From Methanothrix sp. (lineage in GTDB: Archaea; Halobacteriota; Methanosarcinia; Methanotrichales; Methanotrichaceae), in contig NZ_JAOAKP010000015.1 in assembly GCF_026419855.1 (NCBI RefSeq), positions 1 to 37,225 on the forward strand: 37,225 nucleotides of DNA. Direction: 5' to 3'. The notes below the pieces were generated by a model. That model had not been told where the DNA came from. It worked only from the letters and a program-made list of their open reading frames with translations, and searched no databases. Position numbers and translations under genes: made by a program. Each line of letters opens with the position of its first letter. The first letter of the stretch is position 1. Positions 22,733 through 31,011 of this stretch are shown here, piece by piece.

Positions 22733-23064
22733 AGGTAGAACTGCCTGAACGGCAGCATGTAGCTGTCCTGGAGCTCGTATCTGATCAGTATCTCCTTCGG
22801 GCGCACCTCTATCTCCCTGACAGCCTGCGAGAACATGTACCAGACATACCCTCTCTGTGGAATCCTGTACTTGTCAGGAAGCGTTGATGCAAAACCTGAC
22901 GCGTTCAGGATGTACGTGCGCAGGAGCTCGCTGCCCGACGCAAACAGGAACGGCAGGCTCAGCTTATCAAGGGCCTCTGCGCTCTTTCCCTCAAGCCTGA
23001 GCCGCTCCAGAAGAAAGTCACGGATCTCCTCCTCGTTTATGACAAGCTCTCGCATCTCGCTCAT
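22729..23064 (-). CDS. Conserved-looking protein of unknown function (111 residues)
   Basis: I do not recognise this family. The protein is acidic at the N-terminus (MSEMRELVINEEEIRDFLLE), probably alpha-helical there, and more beta-like afterwards (YRIPQRGYVWYMFSQAVREI, then VRPKEILIRYELQDSYMLPF). No Cys-rich motif, signal or membrane helix is seen. It is probably a real gene since AGGGTGAT, an excellent ribosome binding site, lies just before the ATG at 23064 and the codon pattern is like that of its neighbours. Its stop shares CTAG with the convergent radical SAM gene. Confidence 0.65.
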   Translation of the reverse strand: MSEMRELVINEEEIRDFLLERLRLEGKSAEALDKLSLPFLFASGSELLRTYILNASGFASTLPDKYRIPQRGYVWYMFSQAVREIEVRPKEILIRYELQDSYMLPFRQFYL

Positions 23065-23192
23065 GGTATCACCCTAAGAGAGTGAGATGGGGATTATAAA
23101 ATTAGCTGCTTCGCAACACAGTCTCGCAAACCGGTGTCAACCGGCCTGCTGTCTCGGACATGTCGGATTCTCCGCATGGCGCCAGGGACAAT

Positions 23193-23212
23193 CTCCGGCC
23201 TTCAGGCTGTAG
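23193..23212 (+). repeat. Hairpin repeat, IS200/IS605-TnpB right-end-like, copy 3 (decayed)
   Basis: ctccggcc-ttca-ggctgtag has the classical CCTTCAGG core with a partly lost 3' arm. It overlaps the 3' end of the FwdC-like gene: the loop ttca, read on the minus strand, provides that gene's TGA stop. Confidence 0.5.
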
Positions 23213-24104
23213 TAATTGGCATAGGCACGATCTTCCGGTACATCATCGCGTGAATGCTGCTGATCCCGAAGATCTTTGAAATTCTCCGGAGATCGTCCGG
23301 GCTGGCTGAGGTGTTCCTGGCTGGAGGCACAGGCCTGCACTCCCTCGCAAACACAGACCCCCCGCGCATCCTGGAGCATGCAAAATCGCCTGCATTTCCC
23401 TTCACGAAGATCTCGCCAGATCTCATCTCTGTCGCTGTGAAATCCCCTGTGTCGCCGTGCACCACCACAGTTCCACCACTCAGCAGGACCCCTGTGTTTC
23501 TGCCCGAGCTGCCGTGAATCTCGAGAACCCCTGCGCGCATGAGTATTCCTGCGCTCATTCCCGCATTCCCGAAGACTTCGATCTTCCCTGGAAATTCGTT
23601 CCTCGCCCCTATCGTCTCCCTGGTTATGCCATCGGATATCCTGAGAACGCCATCAGACAGCTCGTTCGGATGCAGCGGGGAATACCCTCTCTCAAGAAGC
23701 TCTGTTATGGACACAAACCTTCTGTACCCAGATAGATCGCTCTCCACCTCCATGACATTTCCCAGCGGCTCCTCGACCCTGCCACTAACGTAGATTGCAC
23801 CTCTGATCATCGAGATCCCCATTCTCGGGCCCACGTCTCCATCCACTATTACCTTCCCTGCATCCACAGCGCCACCGCTCCCGCCCAGCCTCCTCAGATC
23901 CACGCCCATGCTGGAGCAGAGCCTGCTCCCTGCATCTCCGAGAATCCTCACGGTCTCGCCACGCCTGAGCGCGTCCACCAGAGCCCTGTAGCTCCATCCA
24001 TCGATCTCAGCATCCGGATCGAGACGCGAGCCCCTGTGCTGCCAGTAGAAATCAAAGGTGAAATCACAGAGGCATTTCTCCCCTGATGTCCTGATTGTGA
24101 TCAT
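23202..24104 (-). CDS. Orphan FwdC/GltB3-like GXGXG beta-helix protein
   Basis: This 300-residue protein is built of the repeated G-x-G / GxxGxxM units of the GXGXG fold, as in formylmethanofuran dehydrogenase subunit C and the C-terminal domain of glutamate synthase: VDGDVGPRMGISMIRGAIYV, VFGNAGMSAGILMRAGVLEI, VHGDTGDFTATEMRSGEIFV and KGNAGDFACSRMRGGSVFA. The first ~70 residues (with CLCDFTFDFYW) do not look like the usual FwdC start. No other fwd or glt genes are near, so the partner is unknown. Its C-terminus ends in repeat DNA, which may have replaced the original tail. Confidence 0.75.
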   Translation of the reverse strand: MITIRTSGEKCLCDFTFDFYWQHRGSRLDPDAEIDGWSYRALVDALRRGETVRILGDAGSRLCSSMGVDLRRLGGSGGAVDAGKVIVDGDVGPRMGISMIRGAIYVSGRVEEPLGNVMEVESDLSGYRRFVSITELLERGYSPLHPNELSDGVLRISDGITRETIGARNEFPGKIEVFGNAGMSAGILMRAGVLEIHGSSGRNTGVLLSGGTVVVHGDTGDFTATEMRSGEIFVKGNAGDFACSRMRGGSVFARECRPVPPARNTSASPDDLRRISKIFGISSIHAMMYRKIVPMPITTA

Positions 24105-24184
24105 GGATATATCCCCTTGTGACCTCGATAATGATATGTTTTGGCAGTCTCATATCATCCTTCCAGATGCTGTGGCGCAGCATC

Positions 24185-25276
24185 TCATACATGCTCAGCA
24201 TATACCCTCTCGATATCTTCGCATATCACATCCCAGTCGTATCTCCTGGCGAGCTCTCTGCATTTTTGGCCAGCAGTTCCTGAGAGATCGAGCGCAGCCC
24301 GGATCGCATCCGCCAGCGAACCCGGCGAGGGCTCTGCGATCACTCCTGTCTCAGGGGTGAGAAGATCACATGCGGCATTCATCCTGTGGCGCACTGTGAC
24401 CACAGGAACCCCGCATGCCATCGCCTCCAGCGCAGCAATCCCGAACCCCTCCCTTGTTGATGGGAGCACAAAAGCCCGCGAGGACTTTATCAGGGCGATC
24501 GTTTCCTCGTATTCGAGAAAGCCGCTGAAGCTCACCCTGTCATCCACACCCAGCGATCTGGCGAGGGCGTGAAGCCGCGGCGCCTCCGGCCCCTCTCCGA
24601 TTATAAGGAGATTCACATCCGAAAGTAGAGCGATGGCCTCCAGGAGCATGTGCAGATTCTTGTGGGAGATCAGCCTTCCTGCGAATACAAGATCATGCTC
24701 CGAATCAGCGGGCATGATTGAGTGTATGTGCTTGAAATCTATCCCATTCGGAACCACAGTGCTCTCAGCCCCGAGCTTCATCAGCTCCCTCCCCGTCATC
24801 TCAGAGACAGCTATGTTGTTTCCGGTCAGCATCGCAGCAGCCCTCTCAACTGCCATTCCAAGATAGCCTGACCTGCCCAGGTACTCAAGCCAGTAAGCCC
24901 CCCAGATCTCGTGCCAGGTTATGAAGAAAGATGCACTCCCAGAGCGAAGTCTTGCGGAGAAGCATGAAAGATACGGAAACTCCTGGCAGTCAATCACATC
25001 AAAACCACATTCGAGTTTCCTCAGAATGCCAAGCGAGAAGAGCAGGGCCTGCTTCACAGACCTTTTATTTTTGGTGTATAGCGGATACGGAGGGGAGACG
25101 CCGTGATGCCACACATCGCCGAGTTTTATGTGCTCATCACCCTCCCACCATCTGGCCCCGTAGCAGTGGACATCATGCCCCCTCCGGGCGAGCCTCTGCG
25201 AGAGCTCGTAAACCCTCCGCTCAGCACCGCCCTTTATCCAGGGGTAGACTGCGTCATAAACATACGCTATTCTCAT
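24185..25276 (-). CDS. Glycosyltransferase, GT4 family (GT-B fold)
   Basis: This 363-residue protein opens with the GT4 pattern (YDAVYPWIKGGAERRVYELS), carries VPNGID in the linker and the donor-binding EX7E motif in STREGFGIAALEAMACGVPVV. It transfers a sugar from a nucleotide-sugar donor, retaining the anomeric configuration; the acceptor is unknown. No membrane segment is evident. The GT2-type gene lies 31 nt upstream on the same strand, so both likely act in one glycan pathway such as N-glycan or surface polysaccharide synthesis. No ribosome binding site is obvious before the ATG. Confidence 0.88.
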   Translation of the reverse strand: MRIAYVYDAVYPWIKGGAERRVYELSQRLARRGHDVHCYGARWWEGDEHIKLGDVWHHGVSPPYPLYTKNKRSVKQALLFSLGILRKLECGFDVIDCQEFPYLSCFSARLRSGSASFFITWHEIWGAYWLEYLGRSGYLGMAVERAAAMLTGNNIAVSEMTGRELMKLGAESTVVPNGIDFKHIHSIMPADSEHDLVFAGRLISHKNLHMLLEAIALLSDVNLLIIGEGPEAPRLHALARSLGVDDRVSFSGFLEYEETIALIKSSRAFVLPSTREGFGIAALEAMACGVPVVTVRHRMNAACDLLTPETGVIAEPSPGSLADAIRAALDLSGTAGQKCRELARRYDWDVICEDIERVYAEHV

Positions 25277-25307
25277 GGTGATCTGCCCTGCTTTTCAAAA
25301 TGCATGC

Positions 25308-26435
25308 TCACCATTCTCTGCCGTCTGTGAGCAGGAAGAGGCTTATGAGCATGCCTGAGAATATCGTCTGGATCCCGATCATGGAGAGAACCATCGCAAT
25401 CATCGCGCTCTGTACCTCCGCAAGCGATCCGAAGCCGGAGCTGATCCAGCTCATCAGAACCCTGCCACCGATCGCGATGCCTGCTATTATAAACGCCATG
25501 CCCAGAAGAATCTCCTTCTCCAGGGAATGATAGCTCAGAAGCCGCTCCGCAAGCCAGCTGGTCGCGATTCCGTGCATGGCGCCAAATACGCTGAAGTGAA
25601 CGCCCGCCAGAAACGTCTGGTAGCCTATAAAGAGCATCATGATCCCCAGGATCAGAGAGTGCATCCGGAGCTCAGAGGAGCGAGATACGAGAAGAATCCC
25701 CACAGTGAGCATCATCCCCAGAGCCATTACCATAGCGCCGGGCGCTACGAGAAACGGGATCGGCTGGTAGAGCATCATGAACCTCAGATGGCGCCAGCCG
25801 TCTGAGAATGAGCGGAGCTTCGATCCACCCCTTCGCCTCGGATAGTAATCGATCGGCGCCTCGGCAATCCTGAGGCCCCTCCGAGATGCCTCAACCAGCA
25901 TCTCTGAGGCAAATTCCATCCCAGAGGTTCTCAGCATCATCTTATCAAGAGCATCCCTCCTTACCGCTCTGAGCCCGCAATGCGCATCAGAGACCCTGAT
26001 GGAGTAGAGACGGTTGAGAATCCATGTGAGAAGCGGATTTCCGATGTATCTGTGAAGCGCCGGCATCGACCCCGGATGAATCCTGCCGCGAAGCCTGCTG
26101 CCCATCGCCAGATCTGCGCCCTCTTCGAGCAGATTCAAAAGCTTTGGAATGTCCTCGGGGGCATATGTCAGATCCCCATCCATGAGAACGATGTAATCCC
26201 CGGATGCCGCCTCGAAGCCCATGAGGTATGCCCTTCCGTATCCGAGCGCCTCAGCTCTCACCACCCTGGCGCCGTGGCTCTCCGCTATCCTGGGGGTTTC
26301 ATCATCGGAGCTGTCGACAACGATTATCTCCCACTCAGAGGCAACGCTCTGAAGAACAGCACGCGATCTCATTATGCATTCGCCGATCGTTTCTGCCTCG
26401 TTCAGGGTGGGTATGATCAGACTGACTGAGCGCAC
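25308..26435 (-). CDS. GT2 glycosyltransferase with C-terminal membrane helices (dolichol-phosphate hexosyltransferase-like)
   Basis: Residues about 1-220 form a GT-A catalytic domain: SVSLIIPTLNEAETIGECI, VVDSSDDETPRI, and the DxD motif in YIVLMDGDLTYAPEDIPKL. The region around DAHCGLRAVRRDAL and EMLVEASRRGLRIAEAPI is typical of DPM1-like enzymes. The last ~150 residues carry about four membrane helices. The protein probably loads a sugar on dolichol phosphate for protein glycosylation or a lipid glycan. The GTG start at 26435 lies 27 nt after a TATA box, so it appears leaderless. It leads a two-gene unit with the GT4 gene. Confidence 0.88.
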   Translation of the reverse strand: MRSVSLIIPTLNEAETIGECIMRSRAVLQSVASEWEIIVVDSSDDETPRIAESHGARVVRAEALGYGRAYLMGFEAASGDYIVLMDGDLTYAPEDIPKLLNLLEEGADLAMGSRLRGRIHPGSMPALHRYIGNPLLTWILNRLYSIRVSDAHCGLRAVRRDALDKMMLRTSGMEFASEMLVEASRRGLRIAEAPIDYYPRRRGGSKLRSFSDGWRHLRFMMLYQPIPFLVAPGAMVMALGMMLTVGILLVSRSSELRMHSLILGIMMLFIGYQTFLAGVHFSVFGAMHGIATSWLAERLLSYHSLEKEILLGMAFIIAGIAIGGRVLMSWISSGFGSLAEVQSAMIAMVLSMIGIQTIFSGMLISLFLLTDGREW

Positions 26436-26455
26436 ATATGGCCAGGGGCACGCGA

Positions 26456-26467
26456 GATTTATAAGAG
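26456..26467 (-). promoter_or_regulatory. TATA box for the GT2 gene
   Basis: On the minus strand ctcttataaatc is centred about 27 nt before the GTG at 26435. The gene lacks a ribosome binding site, as expected for a leaderless mRNA. Confidence 0.6.
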
Positions 26468-26677
26468 TTTGTTATCGGAGCAGCAGCCGTATCACAGGAT
26501 GCGAATCCGTGCTCCATCATCACAGGAATCGCATTGCTGTCCCGCCCCCGCAACGGCCAGCATACAGAGAGCGGGCATACTGGCGGGCATTTCTGAGCTC
26601 TAAAAACCTAGGTCCGCAGCATCCTTTTTCGAGATCGGACTCATAAAAATTCCCTGGCGTCGGCTGCACATGCAGAG

Positions 26678-26704
26678 CATGAAAAATTGAAATTTTAAAG
26701 ATCT
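26678..26704 (-). terminator. T-rich terminator after gfcR
   Basis: Read on the minus strand, the gfcR stop is followed by aaagatcttt and then two T-rich runs (aaaatttcaattttt). T-runs of this sort are the usual archaeal termination signals. Confidence 0.55.
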
Positions 26705-27316
26705 TTAGTTGACCCTGATGACCTTCAGCAGAGAGCAGACCGGCACGCCTGCGATGCTGTCCACGCCCCTCTTGTCGATCAGCACTGCTATGACGTTTGT
26801 CTTGGCGCCATGATCATCCAGGTATGCGACCGCCTCCTCCAGGGTCCTGCCAGATGTTATCACATCATCAACGATGACGCACTCTCTGCCATTGACGTCG
26901 GCGAAGTTCGTGCTCAGGTTTCCGTGCGGTTTGACGTCCTGCGATGCCATCTGCTTTGTGGGCATGTAGACAGCGAGTCCAACGCCCATGTGGTTCGCGA
27001 CCATGCTCGCGAGGGGCACGCCGCTCAGCGCCACGCCCACGACCATATCGATGTCAAGCTCCTTTTCGTCCAGAACATCGAATATCATCTCTGAGAGCGC
27101 CTGTGCTATGTGGCTCAGCCTGTAGGCGCTCCTTCCTATCATCGACCAGTCCACCGAGATATCCTTCGGCCCGGGAACCGTGGCGCGCTCGGCATGCGTG
27201 AGAAGCCAGGTGACTGTCTCCCTGGATACATTCAGCTCCTCAGATATCTGGCCCTCTGAAAGACCCTCAGACTTGAGCTCTGTGGCTTTCTTTATGAGAT
27301 CCTCTATACTCTTCAT
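26705..27316 (-). CDS. gfcR: GfcR-type HTH-phosphoribosyltransferase transcriptional regulator
   Basis: This 203-residue protein is an orotate phosphoribosyltransferase-like protein with an N-terminal helix-turn-helix. The HTH is at about residues 10-40 (LSEGQISEELNVSRETVTWL) and the PRPP-binding motif is VIVDDVITSGRTLEEAVAYL. It matches the archaeal PyrE-like regulators; GfcR in haloarchaea controls sugar and pentose pathways, presumably by sensing PRPP. I place the start at ATG 27316, with AAGGGA at a good distance; ATG 27322 is possible. The nob1 stop codon (27321-27319) lies between these two ATGs, so the genes are coupled. Confidence 0.85.
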   Translation of the reverse strand: MKSIEDLIKKATELKSEGLSEGQISEELNVSRETVTWLLTHAERATVPGPKDISVDWSMIGRSAYRLSHIAQALSEMIFDVLDEKELDIDMVVGVALSGVPLASMVANHMGVGLAVYMPTKQMASQDVKPHGNLSTNFADVNGRECVIVDDVITSGRTLEEAVAYLDDHGAKTNVIAVLIDKRGVDSIAGVPVCSLLKVIRVN

Positions 27317-27318
27317 GA

Positions 27319-27768
27319 TCATCCCTTCTTTCTTCTTTTTGGAGGTGTTCCGCATACAGGACAGAGATCTCCCTCAAAGGCTCTGCCACATCCAGGACAT
27401 CTCTGTGTGCGCTTTATGAATCGCCTTATTCCACGCTGGACGACCGGCTCAACCCTGAGACCCAGATGAACAGCGACGTTCTGAAGTGCATAGTCATCTG
27501 TGGCAAGCACTGCATCATACTCAATGGCCTTTGCAAGGACCTCCAGATCTGTCTGTGAGAGCCTGGAGAGATCACCTGTCTCCCTTGCTGCATCTGTCGC
27601 CCTTTTCAGGGTCTCTTTTGTGGGTGGCTCGATCCTCACATCTGATATCTGCAGCTTGATCCTCGAGCGGATGTCCTTGAGCTCCTGCTCCACTGCAGGA
27701 ACCGTGATCACCTCTCCCCTCAGCGGCTTTCCAAGTATGAACACAGAGGCGTCTGCAACTATATACAC
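27319..27768 (-). CDS. nob1: Nob1 ribosome-maturation endonuclease (PIN domain plus zinc ribbon)
   Basis: This 149-residue protein has a PIN domain with acidic residues in VADASVF, in QTDLEVLAKAIEYDAVLATDDYALQ, and a C-terminal zinc ribbon CPGCGRAFEGDLCPVCG followed by a basic tail. This is the archaeal Nob1 arrangement; Nob1 cuts the 3' end of pre-16S rRNA. The start is GTG 27768; a TATA-like tactattag on the minus strand lies about 27 nt upstream and no ribosome binding site is seen, so it is likely leaderless. It is followed at once by gfcR. Confidence 0.9.
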   Translation of the reverse strand: MYIVADASVFILGKPLRGEVITVPAVEQELKDIRSRIKLQISDVRIEPPTKETLKRATDAARETGDLSRLSQTDLEVLAKAIEYDAVLATDDYALQNVAVHLGLRVEPVVQRGIRRFIKRTQRCPGCGRAFEGDLCPVCGTPPKRRKKG

Positions 27769-28042
27769 ATTGATGCCATTGAGCTAATAGTACTTGGACT
27801 TTTGCAGTACTTATGCGGAGCTGTCGGTATTAAGCCAGATCGCATGGTACTGTGCAGAACACATGTGACGCGGAAAATATTGCTTTGCAAAAGGGCTGTG
27901 GGAAGATACGCTCCGATATCCCCAGAATGCTGGGACAACCTATGCGATATGTTTGGGATCACTGTAACGCCGCGAGGGTGCTATTATAGGTCCCACGCAC
28001 TTCCACAAAGTTAATAGGAGCATCACAACCATCCTTAATGGT
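27769..28042. promoter_or_regulatory. Divergent promoter region between nob1 and the Cys-rich gene
   Basis: This 274-base region contains two copies of agtact (27789-27794 and 27806-27811), a perfect hairpin cccag-aatg-ctggg (27921-27934) and, on the + strand, two TATA-like sequences, ctattatagg (27981-27990) and gttaatagg (28010-28018). The second would make the gene at 28043 almost leaderless. On the minus strand, tactattag near 27788-27796 fits nob1. A 70-codon TTG-start frame here has no family resemblance. Confidence 0.45.
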
Positions 28043-29053
28043 ATGTACAGGGACGAGCTTGTGGAGCGTGTTGCGAGGAGGATCAACCCGAGGGAGGGCG
28101 CATGCGGCACCTGCCACGCAATAGCTGAGGAGGTGTGCGCCACCGGGGGATCCATCCTCGCATACGAGCGTCCTTCAGGAATACTCGCCAGGATAACAGA
28201 CGACAGAGGAGAGGTGATCGGGGAGGGTTTCGGCATCGTCTGGTCTCCGGCAGTCCTTGCAGCAGAGCTTGATGCGGGCATAGTGCCCGATGATCTTGAG
28301 GAGTCTCTTAGAAGAGATGGGACCAGCACCCAGGATGTTGTGGATAAGGTTGCAGCACTCTTCGGCTACGGCAGGGTCGTGACCCCGGCGGTCCTGGCGC
28401 TGAACATGGTCAAGGATATGGGCGGGAGAACACTGATCAGGCGCGAGGGGCTGGGTGTGGTGGCGACTTTCTTCGACTCAAACGGAGATGTGATAGCATC
28501 ATCTCCACCATCCTACTGCCCGACATGCGCGGTCACGATCGCCGCAGCGATCACGCCGAAGCTGGCGGATCACATTAAAAAAGCGCTTGAGGGGAAGCCG
28601 AACACGGGAAAGAAGAAGCTAGATCTCGGTCTCGAGAACAGGTACGAGATAGAGCACGGCCACGTCCGCGTCACCCTGTCAAAGGGAGATGAGGTTCTGG
28701 CCAGCAGAGTTCTCGGATGCTGCATGGCATACGCAACTGTGAAGGCCGAGATCGTCGCAGGGCTTGTGCCACAGGCGAGCGCAGAGCAGTTCAAGCTCTA
28801 CTGCAACCTCTGCCCATTCAAGCACTGCTGGATGGACAAGTCCATGGGCGCCACTGGAAACATCATTCTGCAGAGGCTCACAGAGATCGGCGCGGAGATC
28901 GAGGTCTCTGCTGAGGGCTACATAGTCGCCAGACTTGCTGGAGAGGAGATAGAGGGGCGAGGCACACTCTGCTCCCTGAGCGCCCTGACCAACATGCTTC
29001 TAAAGGGTGACGCGGAGAGGATCCTGAAGCCGTCATCGGCCAGGAGATGGTGA
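28043..29053 (+). CDS. 11-cysteine protein of unknown function, upstream of ycaO-tfuA
   Basis: I do not recognise this 336-residue family. It has 11 Cys in clusters: CGTCH at residues 21-25, Cys32, CPTC at 159-162, the pair CC at 226-227, CNLCPFKHC at 254-262, and Cys310. No signal peptide or membrane helix is visible, so it is cytoplasmic and probably binds zinc or a Fe-S cluster or carries sulfur. Two parts look related by an internal repeat (LARITDDRGEVIGEG and VVATFFDSNGDVIASS). Its stop is followed one base later by the TTG start of the YcaO gene, with the ribosome binding site inside its 3' end. That makes participation in YcaO-TfuA chemistry the best guess, perhaps as sulfur donor (inference). 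Confidence 0.7.
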   Translation: MYRDELVERVARRINPREGACGTCHAIAEEVCATGGSILAYERPSGILARITDDRGEVIGEGFGIVWSPAVLAAELDAGIVPDDLEESLRRDGTSTQDVVDKVAALFGYGRVVTPAVLALNMVKDMGGRTLIRREGLGVVATFFDSNGDVIASSPPSYCPTCAVTIAAAITPKLADHIKKALEGKPNTGKKKLDLGLENRYEIEHGHVRVTLSKGDEVLASRVLGCCMAYATVKAEIVAGLVPQASAEQFKLYCNLCPFKHCWMDKSMGATGNIILQRLTEIGAEIEVSAEGYIVARLAGEEIEGRGTLCSLSALTNMLLKGDAERILKPSSARRW

Positions 29054-29054
29054 G

Positions 29055-30266
29055 TTGCGACTGAGATCCTGCCTGAAGAGGTACAAGAAGGACACACACC
29101 GTGCTCTGCCCCCTGAGGAGACACTCGAGATTGTGGAGATAAAGATGCCTGCAGCCGGAATAACAAGGGTTGCGGACATCACCAACCTCGACCGGATAGG
29201 CATACCTGTATTCACATCAATAAGACCAACCGCAGAGAAGGGCGCGATATCCGTATACAATGGAAAGGGTGCCACGCCGACCGAGGCGAAGGTCTCTGCC
29301 ATAATGGAGGGCATTGAGAGATACTCGGCAGAGGTCCGCAATGCTGATCTCATAAATGCCAGGTTCTCGGAGCTCAGGGAGAACGCTTTGAACCCGGCTG
29401 AGCTCATACTGCCAAGAGGGGCTGATCCAGATGCTGAAATCCCATGGGTTAGGGGATATGATCTCATAGGAGATGAGGAGATCCTGGTCCCGGCGAACGC
29501 TGTATTCCATCCACTCCCCTCGAGATACACGCGTTTGTTCAGGACAAACACCACAGGCCTCGCATCCGGGAACCAGCTGGAGGAGGCGATCTTTCACGGG
29601 CTCGCAGAGGTCGTCGAGAGGGATGCGTGGTCGATAGCAGAGCACACGAGGAGCATGGGGCCGCTGCTTCGATACAACGGTAACGGCCTTGCAGGGGAGC
29701 TTCTTGGGATGTTCCAGCGCGCAGAGGTCCGGGTTTACGTCAGAGACATAACAAGCGATGTGGACGTTCCAACATTCGCCGCGGTCTCAGATGATGTGAA
29801 GCTCAAGGACCCGGCGCTTCTGACCGCAGGAATGGGCACGCATACCGATCCGGAGGTTGCGCTTCTGAGAGCGCTAACAGAGGTTGCACAGAGCCGGCTC
29901 ACACAGATACACGGCGCCAGGGAGGATACTGTGAGCGCGGATTTCAGGCGGATGATGGGTTATGACAGGCTGAAGCGCCTGAACAGGCACTGGTTCGAGT
30001 ACGAGCGCGAAGAGGACTTCAGCTCCATAAAGTCATATGATACTGACGATTTTCTGGATGACATAAGACACATGCTCGATAGACTCCAGTCGGCCGGATT
30101 TGAGAGGGCAATAGTTGTGGATCTCACAGCCCCCGAGATAATGGTGCCAGTGGTCAGAGTGATAGTGCCCGGGCTGGAGATCTCGGCTGTAGATCCGGAG
30201 AGGGTTGGCAAGCGGTGCAGGGATGCCAAGAATCGTCGTGTTTCTGGGCCCAAGCATGCCTCATGA
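29055..30266 (+). CDS. ycaO: YcaO-domain protein, probable McrA thioamide synthase component
   Basis: This 403-residue YcaO protein is of the methanogenesis marker 1 type. The ATP-binding glutamates are in [16 protein letters not shown] and [17 protein letters not shown], with [10 protein letters not shown] completing the site. YcaO enzymes activate a backbone amide with ATP; with TfuA they make the thioglycine in the alpha subunit of methyl-coenzyme M reductase, as shown in Methanosarcina acetivorans. The TfuA gene overlaps here, which supports that role. The start is TTG 29055, with GGAGATGGTGAG before it. The C-terminus ends without the Pro-rich tail of TOMM-type YcaO proteins. Confidence 0.9.
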   Translation: MRLRSCLKRYKKDTHRALPPEETLEIVEIKMPAAGITRVADITNLDRIGIPVFTSIRPTAEKGAISVYNGKGATPTEAKVSAIMEGIERYSAEVRNADLINARFSELRENALNPAELILPRGADPDAEIPWVRGYDLIGDEEILVPANAVFHPLPSRYTRLFRTNTTGLASGNQLEEAIFHGLAEVVERDAWSIAEHTRSMGPLLRYNGNGLAGELLGMFQRAEVRVYVRDITSDVDVPTFAAVSDDVKLKDPALLTAGMGTHTDPEVALLRALTEVAQSRLTQIHGAREDTVSADFRRMMGYDRLKRLNRHWFEYEREEDFSSIKSYDTDDFLDDIRHMLDRLQSAGFERAIVVDLTAPEIMVPVVRVIVPGLEISAVDPERVGKRCRDAKNRRVSGPKHAS

Positions 30267-30906
30267 TGAGGCGCGCTCCATACTCGATGCAGACTACAGG
30301 CCGCCGGCCAGGCGTGGCGATATTCTCGCGGCTGCAAGAGATGGGGCAGACATAATATGCCTGATAGATGGCGTCTTCTTCCAGGACTCCTCTGTGGCGC
30401 ACAAGGAGATCCTCGAGGCGCTCCAGATGGGCGTGAGGGTGATAGGCGCCTCCAGCATGGGAGCTCTGAGGGCGGCTGAGATGGATATCTACGGGATGGA
30501 GGGCGTCGGCGGGATCTACAGTGCATATAAGAGCGGAGAGATAGTCGCCGATGACGAGGTCGCCCTGGTCTTCGATCCCATCACGCTCGAGCCCCTCTCC
30601 GAGCCTCTGATCAACATACGCCACAACCTCAGGCTGGCTGTGAATGAGGGATTCATCGATGAACGGAGCGCTGCAGATCTGCTGGAGATTGCGAGGGCCA
30701 GGTACTTTCCGTCGAGAAGCTACGAGAATCTGATGAAAGATGCCACAGGCAGGGTTCCGGAGGGGATGCTTCTCCGCTTCAGGAGCTTTCTTGAGACCCG
30801 ACGGGAGGATCTGAAGCGGGAGGACGCCGTAAAGGCGCTCAGGAGGGCGGCAGAGGTTGCCAGGGAGCTGCAGGGGTCCGGTGATCCGTCACTCAGATCT
30901 CTTTAA
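30223..30906 (+). CDS. tfuA: TfuA-like protein, partner of YcaO
   Basis: This 227-residue TfuA-domain protein has the family opening [13 protein letters not shown] and the core IDGVFFQDSSVAHKEILEAL followed by VIGASSMGALRAAEM and GVGGIYSAYKSGEI. TfuA works with YcaO in thioamide formation, probably by binding or delivering sulfur. The frame begins at TTG 30205, but ATG 30223 has GGTG upstream at good distance and opens closer to the family start. It overlaps the YcaO gene by 44 nt. Confidence 0.9.
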   Translation: MPRIVVFLGPSMPHDEARSILDADYRPPARRGDILAAARDGADIICLIDGVFFQDSSVAHKEILEALQMGVRVIGASSMGALRAAEMDIYGMEGVGGIYSAYKSGEIVADDEVALVFDPITLEPLSEPLINIRHNLRLAVNEGFIDERSAADLLEIARARYFPSRSYENLMKDATGRVPEGMLLRFRSFLETRREDLKREDAVKALRRAAEVARELQGSGDPSLRSL

Positions 30907-30943
30907 GTCTCAGAATCATTCCATCCCAGTGGATCTGAAAGGA

Positions 30944-30956
30944 AAGAGTAATATAC
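30944..30956 (+). promoter_or_regulatory. TATA-box promoter of ppsA
   Basis: The sequence gagtaatatacag lies about 60 nt before the ATG at 31012, predicting a start near 30978 and a leader with GAGG at 30999-31002. A second AT-rich block (attataatg, 30986-30994) is possible but would be too close. Confidence 0.5.
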
Positions 30957-31011
30957 AGTCGCGAATTGAAGCACCACCATCTCTCATTATAATGCTAAGA
31001 GGCTGACTTTA

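Noticed and set aside
27802-28014. 70-codon frame between nob1 and the Cys-rich gene
   Set aside because: TTG start, no ribosome binding site, no family resemblance, and it overlaps the divergent promoter region.
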